A stretch of 64,000 nt of DNA from Caballeronia temeraria (GTDB lineage: Bacteria > Pseudomonadota > Gammaproteobacteria > Burkholderiales > Burkholderiaceae), in assembly GCF_001544795.2 (NCBI RefSeq), contig NZ_FCOI02000014.1, positions 124,001 to 188,000 of the forward strand, in the 5' to 3' direction. The notes below the pieces were generated by a model. That model was not told the origin of the DNA and did not search any database. It saw only the letters and a program-made list of their open reading frames with translations. A program made the translations under genes and the position numbers. Shown here piece after piece: positions 35,117 through 43,747 of the stretch; within the stretch, counting starts at the first letter, position 1, and every line of letters begins with the position of its first letter.

Positions 35117-37762
35117 TCAGGCGTCGTCTTCGCCTTCGTTGTTTTGCGCGTCGCCAGGTTTGGCTGCTGCATCTTCCGAAGCAGCGTCTGCTTCGAGTTC
35201 GGCCTCGGCTTCTGCTTCGGCGATATGCTGCAGTCCCGACAACTTCGTTCCCTCGTCAAGGCTGATGAGTGTAACACCTTGAGTTGCACGGCCCATTTCG
35301 CGGATTTCCGAAACTCGCGTGCGAATCAGCACGCCGGCGGTGGTGATGAGCATGATCTCGCTTTCAGGCTCCACGAGCGTCGCGGCGACCACGCGGCCGT
35401 TTCGCTCCGAAGTCTGGATCGCGATCATACCCTTCGTGCCGCGGCCATGACGCGTGTACTCGTTGATCGGCGTGCGCTTGCCGTAGCCGTTTTCGGTCGC
35501 CGTCAGCACCGACTGGTTCTCGCCGCCCGCGACGAGCATTGCGATGACCTGCTGCCCGTCTTCCAGTTGCATGCCGCGCACGCCGCGCGCCTCGCGGCCC
35601 ATCGCGCGCACGTCGTTCTCGTCGAAGCGCACGGCCTTGCCGGCGTCGGAGAACAGCATGACGTCGTGCTCGCCGTCGGTGATCGCCGCGCCGATGAGGT
35701 AATCGCCTTCGTCGAGACCGACCGCGATGATGCCCTTCTTCATCGGACGGCTGAACGCCTCGAGCGGCGTCTTCTTGACGGTGCCGAGCGCGGTCGTCAT
35801 GAATACGTACTTGTCCGCCGAGAATTCCTTGATCGGCAGCACGACGTTGATCTTCTCGCCGTCCTGCAGCGGGAACATGTTGACGATCGGACGGCCGCGC
35901 GAGTTGCGCGAGCCTTGCGGCACTTCATAGACCTTGATCCAGTACACGCGGCCGCGATTCGAGAAGCACAGCATGTGGTCGTGCGTGTTCGCGATGAAGA
36001 GCGTGTCGATCCAGTCGTCTTCCTTCATCTGCGTCGCCTGCTTGCCGCGACCGCCGCGCTTCTGCGCGCGATACTCGGAAAGCGGCTGCGACTTCACGTA
36101 GCCCGAGTGCGACATGGTGACGACCATGTCGGTAGGCGTGATCAGATCTTCGGTGTTGAGCTCGGTCGCGTTCATCTCGATACGCGAGCGGCGGTCGTCG
36201 CCGAACTCGGCGCGAATCTGGCCCAGCTCTTCGACGATGATCTGGCGAATCCGCTCCGGCCGCGCGAGGATGTCGAGCAGGTCGGCGATTTGCGCCATCA
36301 CTTCGCGATACTCGCCGACGATCTTGTCCTGCTCCAGACCGGTCAGGCGCTGCAGACGCATCTGCAGGATTTCCTGCGCCTGCACGTCCGACAATTTATA
36401 CAGACCGTCTTCCTGCAACCCGTACGCCGGATTCAGGCCTTCCGGACGATACGCCGCGCGTCCGCCCGTAGCCTCGGTCTCGGTGCGCGTGAGCATCTCG
36501 CGCACGAGCGACGAATCCCACGGACGCGCCATCAGTTCCTGTTTCGCGATCGGCGGCGTTGGCGCGGCCTTGATGATCGCGATGAATTCGTCGATGTTCG
36601 CGAGCGCGACGGCGAGACCTTCGAGCACATGCCCGCGATCGCGCGCCTTGCGCAGTTCGTATACGGTGCGCCGCGTCAGCACTTCCCGTCGATGCGACAG
36701 GAAGCATTCGAGCATTTCCTTCAGATTCAGCAGTTTCGGCTGGCCGTCGACGAGCGCGACCAGATTCATGCCGAACGTGTCCTGAAGCTGCGTCTGCTTG
36801 TACAGGTTGTTCAGAATGACTTCCGGCACTTCCCCGCGCTTCAGCTCGATCACGACGCGCATGCCGCTCTTGTCGGACTCGTCGCGGATATCGGAAATGC
36901 CTTCCAGCTTCTTCTCGTTGACGAGTTCCGCGATGCGCTCGAGCAGCGTGCGCTTGTTCACCTGATACGGTATTTCGTCGACGATGATCGCCTGGCGCTG
37001 GCCGCGGTCGATCTCTTCGAAGTGCGTGGCCGCGCGCATCACGACGCGCCCGCGCCCCGTGCGATAGCCGTCGCGCACGCCCGCGACGCCGTAGATGATG
37101 CCGGCGGTCGGGAAGTCCGGCGCCGGCACGATCTCGATGAGTTCGTCGACGGTGGCTTCGGGCGTGTTCAGCAGATGCAGGCAGGCGTCGACGATTTCGC
37201 GCAGGTTGTGCGGCGGAATGTTGGTCGCCATGCCGACCGCGATGCCGGCCGAGCCGTTGATCAGCAGATTGGGAATGCGCGCCGGCAGGACGAGCGGCTC
37301 GTTTTCGCTGCCGTCGTAGTTCGGACCGAAGTCGACGGTTTCCTTGTCGATGTCGGCCAGCAGTTCGTGGCCGATCTTCGCCATGCGGATTTCGGTGTAA
37401 CGCATGGCCGCGGCGTTGTCGCCGTCGACCGAACCGAAGTTGCCCTGGCCGTCGACCAGCATGTAGCGCAGCGAGAACGGCTGCGCCATGCGAACGATCG
37501 TCTCGTAGACGGACGCGTCGCCGTGAGGATGGTATTTACCGATGACGTCGCCGACGATACGCGCGGACTTCTTGTATGCGCGGTTCCAGTCGTTGTTCAG
37601 CTCGTGCATCGAGTAGAGCGCCCGGCGATGCACTGGCTTCAGGCCATCGCGGACATCGGGAAGCGCGCGCCCGACGATCACGCTCATCGCGTAATCGAGA
37701 TACGAACGGCGCATTTCCTCCTCGAGGGAGATTGGCAGAGTCTCTTTGGCGAATTGATCCAT
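35117..37762 (-). CDS. gyrA: DNA gyrase subunit A
   Basis: 881-residue gyrase subunit that breaks and rejoins DNA. Active-site Tyr is in EIRMAKIGH-adjacent region AAMRYTEIRM; the C-terminal beta-pinwheel contains the GyrA box QKRGGRGKQ. MDQFAKETLPISLEEEMRRS is the expected start. The quinolone-resistance region reads HPHGDASVYETI, giving Ala83 and Glu87 in E. coli numbering. The C-terminus is an acidic Glu/Ala tail. Located about 700 bases from divergent ompA. Confidence 0.99.
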   Translation of the reverse strand: MDQFAKETLPISLEEEMRRSYLDYAMSVIVGRALPDVRDGLKPVHRRALYSMHELNNDWNRAYKKSARIVGDVIGKYHPHGDASVYETIVRMAQPFSLRYMLVDGQGNFGSVDGDNAAAMRYTEIRMAKIGHELLADIDKETVDFGPNYDGSENEPLVLPARIPNLLINGSAGIAVGMATNIPPHNLREIVDACLHLLNTPEATVDELIEIVPAPDFPTAGIIYGVAGVRDGYRTGRGRVVMRAATHFEEIDRGQRQAIIVDEIPYQVNKRTLLERIAELVNEKKLEGISDIRDESDKSGMRVVIELKRGEVPEVILNNLYKQTQLQDTFGMNLVALVDGQPKLLNLKEMLECFLSHRREVLTRRTVYELRKARDRGHVLEGLAVALANIDEFIAIIKAAPTPPIAKQELMARPWDSSLVREMLTRTETEATGGRAAYRPEGLNPAYGLQEDGLYKLSDVQAQEILQMRLQRLTGLEQDKIVGEYREVMAQIADLLDILARPERIRQIIVEELGQIRAEFGDDRRSRIEMNATELNTEDLITPTDMVVTMSHSGYVKSQPLSEYRAQKRGGRGKQATQMKEDDWIDTLFIANTHDHMLCFSNRGRVYWIKVYEVPQGSRNSRGRPIVNMFPLQDGEKINVVLPIKEFSADKYVFMTTALGTVKKTPLEAFSRPMKKGIIAVGLDEGDYLIGAAITDGEHDVMLFSDAGKAVRFDENDVRAMGREARGVRGMQLEDGQQVIAMLVAGGENQSVLTATENGYGKRTPINEYTRHGRGTKGMIAIQTSERNGRVVAATLVEPESEIMLITTAGVLIRTRVSEIREMGRATQGVTLISLDEGTKLSGLQHIAEAEAEAELEADAASEDAAAKPGDAQNNEGEDDA

Positions 37763-38460
37763 TATCCGTGTCTTGAACTTTGCAGCGGCGACACGGCAGC
37801 GCGCGCGACGGTTTCGCGAGACTCGCCCGCCGCTCGCGCGACATGCGCCGGCGTGGCGCGTAGCCGACGTACGCTGCGCGCTGCTGATGCAGCGCATGCC
37901 ATTTTTTATGCGTGCGAAGGCAGCGCATCGAAAGATTCTACCATGCGCGACATCCGCGCCCGGACGACTGCCGTATACATACAGTGTGTTCGCAGCGATC
38001 GAACCGGAATGTGCACGCTCACTTCGTAATGCGCAACGCTGTACCAATTACTTACAAATACCGGGGAACGTATTCCGTCAATTCGTCATCCGGGCGGGCT
38101 ATCATGCCGCCTCGTCGTTTTGACCATCGAAAAAGTACCCACGGTAAAAATACGCAGGAAATCGCTCTCGGGCACGTAATGTGCGCACGTTTCGCGCCTT
38201 CTTCGACCTGGACCGTCTCCTGTCCCTTTCTTGTTGCGCATGCACCACATAAGGTTGCGGGCGTGCAGCGTGCGGGGATATTTTTATCGTTGCAAGGGAA
38301 CGATATGGCAAAATGCCAACGCACAAAGTTAGACACTGCTCGAAGTCTATACAGCGCGTTTTGTTCCGTAGGGAATGTTATACTTCGAGCAATGTATGAC
38401 TTGTCTTCGTCTACAGGCTCGCAGTAAACCTGCGGTAATCTCAATTTCGAGAGGAGAAAT
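37763..38460. other. Long intergenic region between gyrA and ompA
   Basis: 698 bases without a supported gene. The gyrA side has a -10-like TAGAAT (minus, 37940-37935). The ompA side has TATACT (plus, 38379-38384), giving a leader of about 70 bases. The stretch 38100-38340 has lower GC and several short open frames with no recognisable product. Confidence 0.55.
38379..38384 (+). promoter_or_regulatory. Possible -10 of ompA promoter
   Basis: TATACT about 77 bases before the ATG; no convincing -35. The gene has a strong ribosome binding site, GAGAGGAGA. Confidence 0.4.
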
Positions 38461-39123
38461 ATGAATAAACTTTCAAAGCTCGCGTTCATTGCAGCTACCG
38501 CAGTTATGGCTGCATCGGCCTCGGCACAGTCGGTGCCGGCCTCGCGACAAGCCGTGAACGATAACTGGGTGAACGGAACGGGCGAGTATGTGTGGATGAA
38601 CGGCACGAACGAACTGTGCTGGCGCGACGCATTCTGGACGCCGGCTACGGCAAACGCGAAGTGCGATGGCGCGCTGGTCGCGCAAGCACCGACGCCGCCG
38701 GCACCGGTCGCTCCGGCCGCTCCGGTCATCCAGAGCCAGAAGGTCACGTACCAGGCTGACGCTCTGTTCGACTTCGACAAGGCAGTCCTGAAGCCGGCTG
38801 GTAAGGAAAAGCTTGACGATCTGGCATCGAAGATCGGCGCGCTGAACCTCGAAGTCGTGGTTGCAACGGGTTACACCGACCGCATCGGTTCGGACAAGTA
38901 CAACGATCGTCTGTCGCTGCGCCGTGCGCAAGCTGTGAAGGCTTACCTGGTCAGCAAGGGCATCGAAGCCAACCGTATCTACACGGAAGGCAAGGGCAAG
39001 CGCGACCCGGTCACGAAGGGTAGCTGCCAACAGAAGAACCGCAAGCAACTCATCGCCTGCCTCGCACCGGATCGTCGCGTGGAAGTCGAAGTTGTCGGCA
39101 CGACGCGTCAGCCGCAGCAGTAA
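38461..39123 (+). CDS. ompA: OmpA-family outer-membrane protein
   Basis: 220 residues. Signal peptide (LAFIAATAVMAASASA), a short N-terminal domain with a Cys pair region (ELCWRDAFWTPATANAKCDG), a Pro/Ala linker, and a C-terminal OmpA/MotB peptidoglycan-binding domain: ALFDFDKAVLKPAGKEKLDD, GYTDRIGSDKYNDRLSLRRA. A second Cys pair near the end (GSCQQKNRKQLIACL) could form a disulfide. There is no eight-stranded barrel, so this is the short Burkholderia type. Strong Shine-Dalgarno and terminator suggest high expression. Confidence 0.95.
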   Translation: MNKLSKLAFIAATAVMAASASAQSVPASRQAVNDNWVNGTGEYVWMNGTNELCWRDAFWTPATANAKCDGALVAQAPTPPAPVAPAAPVIQSQKVTYQADALFDFDKAVLKPAGKEKLDDLASKIGALNLEVVVATGYTDRIGSDKYNDRLSLRRAQAVKAYLVSKGIEANRIYTEGKGKRDPVTKGSCQQKNRKQLIACLAPDRRVEVEVVGTTRQPQQ

Positions 39124-39147
39124 TAGCGAGCTCGATTGCCGCAGATC

Positions 39148-39175
39148 AAACCCCCGCCTCGGCGGGGGTTTTTTT
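39148..39175 (+). terminator. Terminator of ompA
   Basis: CCCCCGCC/GGCGGGGG hairpin followed by seven T. Confidence 0.9.
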
Positions 39176-39314
39176 ATGCCCGAAGCTTTTATGCAATCGC
39201 GTGATGCGCCGCCGATTCGGGTAGGCTTCATGTTTTCCGCTTTTTGCCCGCCCATTGCGGCGCCTATATACTCGGTTCTAATCGATTCACGAATCAAACA
39301 AGGCACTTCCGAAC

Positions 39315-40013
39315 ATGACCAACGTCGATCCCCACGAACTGCAGAAATTCAGCGAGCTCGCGCATCGCTGGTGGGACCCGAACGCCGAGTTCAAGCCCTT
39401 GCATGAACTGAACCCGGTTCGGCTCGACTGGATCGATGCGCATGCGCATCTGATGAGCAAACGTGTTCTCGATATCGGCTGCGGCGGCGGCATTCTCTCC
39501 GAGTCGATGGCCACGCGCGGCGCGAACGTGAAGGGCATCGATTTGTCGTCGAGCGCGCTCGGTGTCGCCGATCTGCACAGTCTCGAAAGCGGTGTCGAAG
39601 TCGCCTACGAGGAAATCTCGGCGGAGGCGCTCGCCGCGCGCGAACCGGGCTCCTACGATGTCGTCACCTGCATGGAAATGCTCGAGCACGTGCCAAATCC
39701 CGCGGGCACCGTCGCCGCATGCGCCGCGCTCGTGAAGCCGGGCGGCTGGGTGTTCTTCTCCACGTTGAACCGCAACGCGAAGGCGTATCTGTTTGCCGTT
39801 ATCGGCGCGGAATATATCGCCCGGATGCTGCCGCGTGGCACGCACGATTACGCGCGCTTCATCAAGCCGTCGGAACTCGCCACGTACGCGCGCGCCGCTT
39901 CGCTTTTGCCCGTCGATATCAAGGGCATCACGTATCGGCCGATCTCCAGACACTTCGGCCTGTCAAACGACTCGAGCATCAACTACATGATGGCTTGCCG
40001 CCGCGAAGCCTGA
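39315..40013 (+). CDS. ubiG: Ubiquinone biosynthesis O-methyltransferase
   Basis: 232-residue SAM-dependent methyltransferase that carries out both O-methylations of ubiquinone synthesis. FSELAHRWWDPNAEFKPLHE at the N-terminus; SAM motif I VLDIGCGGGILSESMA; VTCMEMLEHVPNP; and FFSTLNRNAKAYLFAVIGAE. The gene gph follows after four bases. Confidence 0.98.
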   Translation: MTNVDPHELQKFSELAHRWWDPNAEFKPLHELNPVRLDWIDAHAHLMSKRVLDIGCGGGILSESMATRGANVKGIDLSSSALGVADLHSLESGVEVAYEEISAEALAAREPGSYDVVTCMEMLEHVPNPAGTVAACAALVKPGGWVFFSTLNRNAKAYLFAVIGAEYIARMLPRGTHDYARFIKPSELATYARAASLLPVDIKGITYRPISRHFGLSNDSSINYMMACRREA

Positions 40014-40017
40014 CACC

Positions 40018-40782
40018 ATGACCCAAGACGATCCCCTATCCACGGGCACCATCGATACCAAGCCCCTGCCGGAAGACACGAATCCCCTGCCCCAGCGCCT
40101 TGCCGAAGGCGACGGCCTCGGGCTGTGCCAGGCCGTGCTGTTCGACCTCGACGGCACCATCGCCGATACCGCGCCTGACCTCGTCGCCGCGGTGAACAAG
40201 ATGCGCCACGATCGCGGGCTGGAGATGCGTCCGCTCGAAATGCTGCGGCCGTTCGCGTCGGCGGGCGCGCGCGGGCTGCTCGGCGGCGCGTTCGAGATCG
40301 GGCCGGAGCATCACGACTTCGCGTCGATGCGTGACGAATTTCTCGCCAATTACGAAGCCGATCTGTGCATCGAAACGACGCTCTTTCCGGGCATCGTCGA
40401 GATACTGGATCAGCTCGATGCGCGCGGCGTGCGCTGGGGCATCGTCACGAACAAGGTGACGCGGTTCGCGGCGCCGCTGGTCAGCCTGCTGGGACTCGAC
40501 ACGCGCGCCGGCTGCCTCGTCTGCGGCGACACGACACCGCACTCGAAGCCGCATCCCGCACCGCTGCTGCACGCGGCCGAACTGCTGGATGTCGCGCCTG
40601 AGCGCATCGTCTATGTCGGCGACGATCTTCGCGACGTGCAGGCCGGTTTCGCGGCGGGCATGATCACCGTGGCGGCTGCATACGGCTACTGCGGCGACGA
40701 CATTCCCCCGCGCCGCTGGCACGCCAATCATGTCGTCGATTCGCCGGAAGAGTTGCAGCACCTGCTGCGCGATATCGCATAG
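40018..40782 (+). CDS. gph: Phosphoglycolate phosphatase (HAD family)
   Basis: 254 residues. HAD motif I AVLFDLDGTIADTAPDL with the nucleophile Asp; motif II region GIVTNKVTRFAAPLV; motif IV GDDLRDVQAGFAAGM. The fold begins at about residue 38, so the first 37 polar residues are an extension; ATG 40018 is kept because it is coupled to ubiG and no better internal start is seen. Often annotated HAD-IA phosphatase with ubiG in betaproteobacteria. Confidence 0.92.
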   Translation: MTQDDPLSTGTIDTKPLPEDTNPLPQRLAEGDGLGLCQAVLFDLDGTIADTAPDLVAAVNKMRHDRGLEMRPLEMLRPFASAGARGLLGGAFEIGPEHHDFASMRDEFLANYEADLCIETTLFPGIVEILDQLDARGVRWGIVTNKVTRFAAPLVSLLGLDTRAGCLVCGDTTPHSKPHPAPLLHAAELLDVAPERIVYVGDDLRDVQAGFAAGMITVAAAYGYCGDDIPPRRWHANHVVDSPEELQHLLRDIA

Positions 40783-40842
40783 CTTGAAAGGCCCACGATT
40801 CGCCTCATATGGCTTTTCGTGGGATAATTTCGATTCCGCTTT

Positions 40843-41212
40843 GGGGGCGACCTGGTTTCGACAGGGGTTGTGAAGCGGTCAGGGCATACCGAGGACCCGT
40901 CACCTCGTTAATCAATGGGAAAAACGTAACTGCAAACGACGAAACGTTCGCACTGGCAGCCTAAGGGCCGCCGTCCTCTGCCTAGTTCACTGACGGGCTA
41001 GTGTCGCAAGACCGGTAGCAATACCGACAGAGGTCATATACGTCAGTTAAGCCTTGGTGGCGTCACGACGCCAAGGTCGAAAACCTAGTGAATCGCCGTC
41101 ACGCAGCGTGTTCGTCCGCGTCGTTGCGGTTAAATCAAAAGACAGAACTAAGTATGTAGAACTGGTCGTAGAGCGCTTCTGGACGCGGGTTCGATTCCCG
41201 CCGCCTCCACCA
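40843..41212 (+). ncRNA. ssrA: Transfer-messenger RNA (tmRNA)
   Basis: Rescues stalled ribosomes and tags proteins for proteolysis. The 5' end GGGGGCG pairs with CGCCTCC at the 3' end (acceptor stem, one G-U), and CCA is encoded. The 3' T arm contains GGTTCGATTCC. The resume frame at 40932-40964 encodes ANDETFALAA and stops at TAA. A -10-like GATAAT lies at 40823-40828. Confidence 0.98.
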
Positions 41213-41227
41213 AAATACCCTCGCTAG

Positions 41228-41260
41228 AACCCGCGATCGCGCAAGCATCGCGGGTTTTTT
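41228..41260 (+). terminator. Terminator of ssrA
   Basis: AACCCGCGAT / ATCGCGGGTT arms of ten bases followed by TTTTT. Confidence 0.9.
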
Positions 41261-41282
41261 CTTTGTGGCCGTACGACGGGCG

Positions 41283-41308
41283 AAAAAAAGCCCCGCACGA
41301 GGCGGGGC
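41283..41308 (-). terminator. Leftward terminator of the candidate small RNA
   Basis: GCCCCGC/GCGGGGC arms, five-base loop, then seven U on the minus strand. The only nearby leftward gene ends more than 330 bases away. Confidence 0.8.
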
Positions 41309-41394
41309 AAACATCCTTGAGAGACATAGCGAGGACAGAGACAACCTGCGCTATGTCGACAGAATAGGCAGCTAGTCGATGTTTTCGTATCAGC
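41283..41394 (-). ncRNA. Candidate small RNA, leftward, downstream of ssrA
   Basis: No gene is known here. On the minus strand a sigma-70-like promoter (TTGAAT, 18 bases, TATTAG) is followed by a perfect eight-base stem ACATAGCG/CGCTATGT (arms 41356-41349 and 41331-41324) with a 17-base loop, then by a GCCCCGC/GCGGGGC hairpin and seven U. This promoter, structure and terminator order over about 112 bases is what an independent small RNA looks like. No coding frame of note lies in it. Confidence 0.5.
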
Positions 41395-41400
41395 GCGGTC

Positions 41401-41430
41401 CTAATACGACTGTCTTGCGTCAATATTCAA
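41401..41430 (-). promoter_or_regulatory. Predicted promoter of the candidate small RNA
   Basis: Minus strand: TTGAAT (41430-41425), 18-base spacer, TATTAG (41406-41401). Confidence 0.45.
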
Positions 41431-41573
41431 CGGATTCGCCGCCTCAACACGCAACGTCCTGCTTAAGTTGATTGCTCAGGAAATTCCTATATTCGGTTGC
41501 CGAGGTTCAGTCTATTCTGACGTCGCGCTTTGACACGCCTTTGGCGAATCAGAGCGCCATTCCAAGTACTTTT

Positions 41574-41602
41574 GACCTCGCCATCGCGCGAGGTCTTTTT
41601 TT
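41574..41602 (+). terminator. Orphan rightward terminator
   Basis: GACCTCG/CGAGGTC arms with an eight-base loop and seven T on the plus strand. No rightward gene is seen between the ssrA terminator and this site. The 41213-41642 gap otherwise holds only the small-RNA candidate. Confidence 0.7.
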
Positions 41603-41642
41603 GGCGGCATCAATACGACGCCAGCCCGTCGTTCAGACCCGT

Positions 41643-41915
41643 CTAGTTCGAACCGTCCTTCGGACACTTCAGATTGCAACCGTTGGGATCGCCATCGTCG
41701 CCACGACGGCGCATCGCCGACTTCTTGTCGCTCTGAAACTTGTCCGAGGGCGCCGAAGCGGCGAATTGCATCTGCGGATGCTCGTTGAAACGGAACTGGT
41801 CTTGCAGCACGCCGCCTGGCAGGCCCGGCGAATTCTGCGCGAAAGCCACAGGAACCAGATAGAACGCACCGGCGACGAGCGCGGCGGAAGAACAAGCGAG
41901 CAACGAAAGTTTCAT
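41643..41915 (-). CDS. Small exported protein of unknown function
   Basis: 90 residues. A clear signal peptide (LSLLACSSAALVAGAFYLVP, probable cleavage after AFA) and a short polar mature part ending in GCNLKCPKDG with two Cys four residues apart. I do not recognise a family. The Cys in the signal region is not in a lipobox. Signal peptide form and codon use support it as a real gene. Confidence 0.65.
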   Translation of the reverse strand: MKLSLLACSSAALVAGAFYLVPVAFAQNSPGLPGGVLQDQFRFNEHPQMQFAASAPSDKFQSDKKSAMRRRGDDGDPNGCNLKCPKDGSN

Positions 41916-42059
41916 GGCAGTAGATCGTGCGCGAGACCGCGCCTCAAGCGAGTAAAGTCGACAGCAAGACGTTAGGTTAACCCAATTCGCCGTCGGCGGC
42001 AGTTTTACGGCCGCCCCGCTCTCTTACCGCGTGTTTCCGTTTTTCCTCACGCGCTCACT

Positions 42060-43130
42060 TCAGCCGCGCAAACCTTCGTCGACATCGACGAGCGCGCCAC
42101 AGTGCACCGGATCATAGCCTTCCAGATGCGCGACGCTCTCGGTGAAGCCGGCGCTGCGCAGGATGCGCAACACGGACGCAAGCTGAGCCTCGTCGAGCCG
42201 CGCGCGCTCGCACACGAAGAAATAATCCTCGTCGATGATCGGTATGAAATCGAGCGCGAAATGATGCGCGGCCGGCTGCACGCCGAAGCCGAGATCGGCC
42301 ATGCCGCTCGCAACGAACGCCGCGATCGCCGAATGCGTGAGTTCGGTGGTCGCGTAGCCGTTGATCTGATCCGGATCGACGCCCACGCGCCGCAGCGACA
42401 AATCGAGCAGCATGCGCGTGCCCGAGCCCGGCTGGCGGTTCACGAAGCGCACGTCGCCGCGCGCGAGATCGCGCAGGCCGGAGATGTTTTTCGGATTGCC
42501 CTTCGGCAGAAAAAGGCCCTGCGTGCGGCGCGTCAGCCGGATGAGCTGATGCTTGTCTCGGTCCAGATACGGCCGATAAATGTCCGCGCAGGTCGAACGG
42601 AATTCACCGATCGGCAAGTGAAAACCCGCCAGCTCGCACTCGCCGCGAGCGAGGGCGCTCACCGCTTCGGCGCTCTCGCGATACTTGATGTCGACCGGCA
42701 CGCGTTGATCGCCCAGCGCGCGCACCAGCGCCGCAACCGCGTAGCCGTGCGACGCATGAATGCGCACTTGGCTGACGGCGCCCGCGAGACGCCGGTTCAG
42801 CTCACCGGCAACCTCGTTCGCCACCGATTGCAACGGTGTTTCGAGCCGCTCTCCGCAGACGCGTTGCGCGCGCAGCACCGATTCGCCCAATTCCGACAAC
42901 ACCGAGCCGCGCCCGCGCGATTTGGTGATGAGCGCCCCGCCCAGACGCGCCTCGATTTCGCGCAACAAGCCCCACGCGTGCCGATAGGACAAACCCTTAG
43001 CGCTCGCCGCATTGGCGATGCTGCCCGTCTGCGCGACGAGCTGCAAAAGCGGCACAACCGCGCTGAGACTGGTTTCCCGGCCTTCGGCGTCCCGCAAGAC
43101 CAGCTCGGCCCGGCATTCGACGTCCACCAT
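42060..43130 (-). CDS. ModE-like HTH regulator with PBP-like ligand domain
   Basis: 356 residues. The N-terminal 110 residues are a ModE/LysR-like winged helix (LLQLVAQTGSIANAASAKGL then SYRHAWGLLREIEARLGG). The rest is a periplasmic-binding-protein-like domain (RFVNRQPGSGTRMLLDLSLR, TELTHSAIAAFVASGMADLG). Such proteins control molybdenum enzymes; this one is divergent from the fds operon with about 130 bases between, so it probably regulates formate dehydrogenase in response to molybdate or formate (inference). ATG 43136 is an alternative start two codons upstream. Confidence 0.88.
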   Translation of the reverse strand: MVDVECRAELVLRDAEGRETSLSAVVPLLQLVAQTGSIANAASAKGLSYRHAWGLLREIEARLGGALITKSRGRGSVLSELGESVLRAQRVCGERLETPLQSVANEVAGELNRRLAGAVSQVRIHASHGYAVAALVRALGDQRVPVDIKYRESAEAVSALARGECELAGFHLPIGEFRSTCADIYRPYLDRDKHQLIRLTRRTQGLFLPKGNPKNISGLRDLARGDVRFVNRQPGSGTRMLLDLSLRRVGVDPDQINGYATTELTHSAIAAFVASGMADLGFGVQPAAHHFALDFIPIIDEDYFFVCERARLDEAQLASVLRILRSAGFTESVAHLEGYDPVHCGALVDVDEGLRG

Positions 43131-43258
43131 ATGCACTCCCCCATCCTATTGCCAAGATATATCACGACGCCTATTGTTCTTTTACAGGCTCGGCACCCGT
43201 AATTATATCGACCCAAATATGTACCGACAAAACATATGCCGAGTGTTGGAGGAGCCCC

Positions 43259-43747
43259 ATGACACATCCGCAGCTATCCGCCGCTGCATCCGCTGAGCTC
43301 GTGCGTCGCCACGCCGTACAAGGTGCGACGCTGATGACCATTCTTCACGCCATCCAGGACGACGTCGGCTACGTTCCGGAAACGTCCATCGCGCCGCTCG
43401 CGCAGGCGCTGTCGCTGTCGCGCGCCGAGGTGCATGGCGTCATCACGTATTACCACCACTTCCGTTCCGCGCCGCCCGCGCGCGTGACCGTGCAGCTTTG
43501 CCGCGCGGAAGCGTGCCGCAGCATGGGCACGGAAGCGCTGAAGGATCACATCGAAGGCCATACGGGTTGCCGTTTCGACAGCGGTCACGCCGAGGACACC
43601 GAGCTCGAATCCGTGTTCTGCCTCGGTCAATGCGCGCTGTCTCCGTCGATGATGATCAACGGCGAATTGCACGCGCGTGTGACGCCCGCGAAGTTCGATC
43701 GGCTTTATGCGGCTGCGCAGACGAAAGTCGCGGAGGTGACGGCATGA
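43259..43747 (+). CDS. fdsG: NAD-dependent formate dehydrogenase gamma subunit
   Basis: 162-residue [2Fe-2S] NuoE-like subunit. Cluster ligands are CRAEAC and CLGQC, the C-x4-C and C-x3-C of this family. GYVPETSIAPLAQALSLSRA and GVITYYHHFRSAPPARVTVQ are typical. Preceded by GGAGGAG. First gene of fdsG-B-A-D; the stop overlaps fdsB (ATGA). Confidence 0.96.
   Translation: MTHPQLSAAASAELVRRHAVQGATLMTILHAIQDDVGYVPETSIAPLAQALSLSRAEVHGVITYYHHFRSAPPARVTVQLCRAEACRSMGTEALKDHIEGHTGCRFDSGHAEDTELESVFCLGQCALSPSMMINGELHARVTPAKFDRLYAAAQTKVAEVTA

Noticed and set aside
37969..37990. A second possible LexA site upstream of gyrA (CTGTATGTATAC on the minus strand).
   Set aside because: Only one half matches; there is no CAG at the required ten-base spacing.
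38052..38460. Open frames in the gyrA-ompA gap (for example on the minus strand to 38780).
   Set aside because: They run antisense into ompA, with no signal or domain; the gap reads as regulatory DNA.
41135..41423. Short minus-strand open frames over tmRNA and its flank.
   Set aside because: They run across the tmRNA and its terminator and have no recognisable domain or ribosome binding site.
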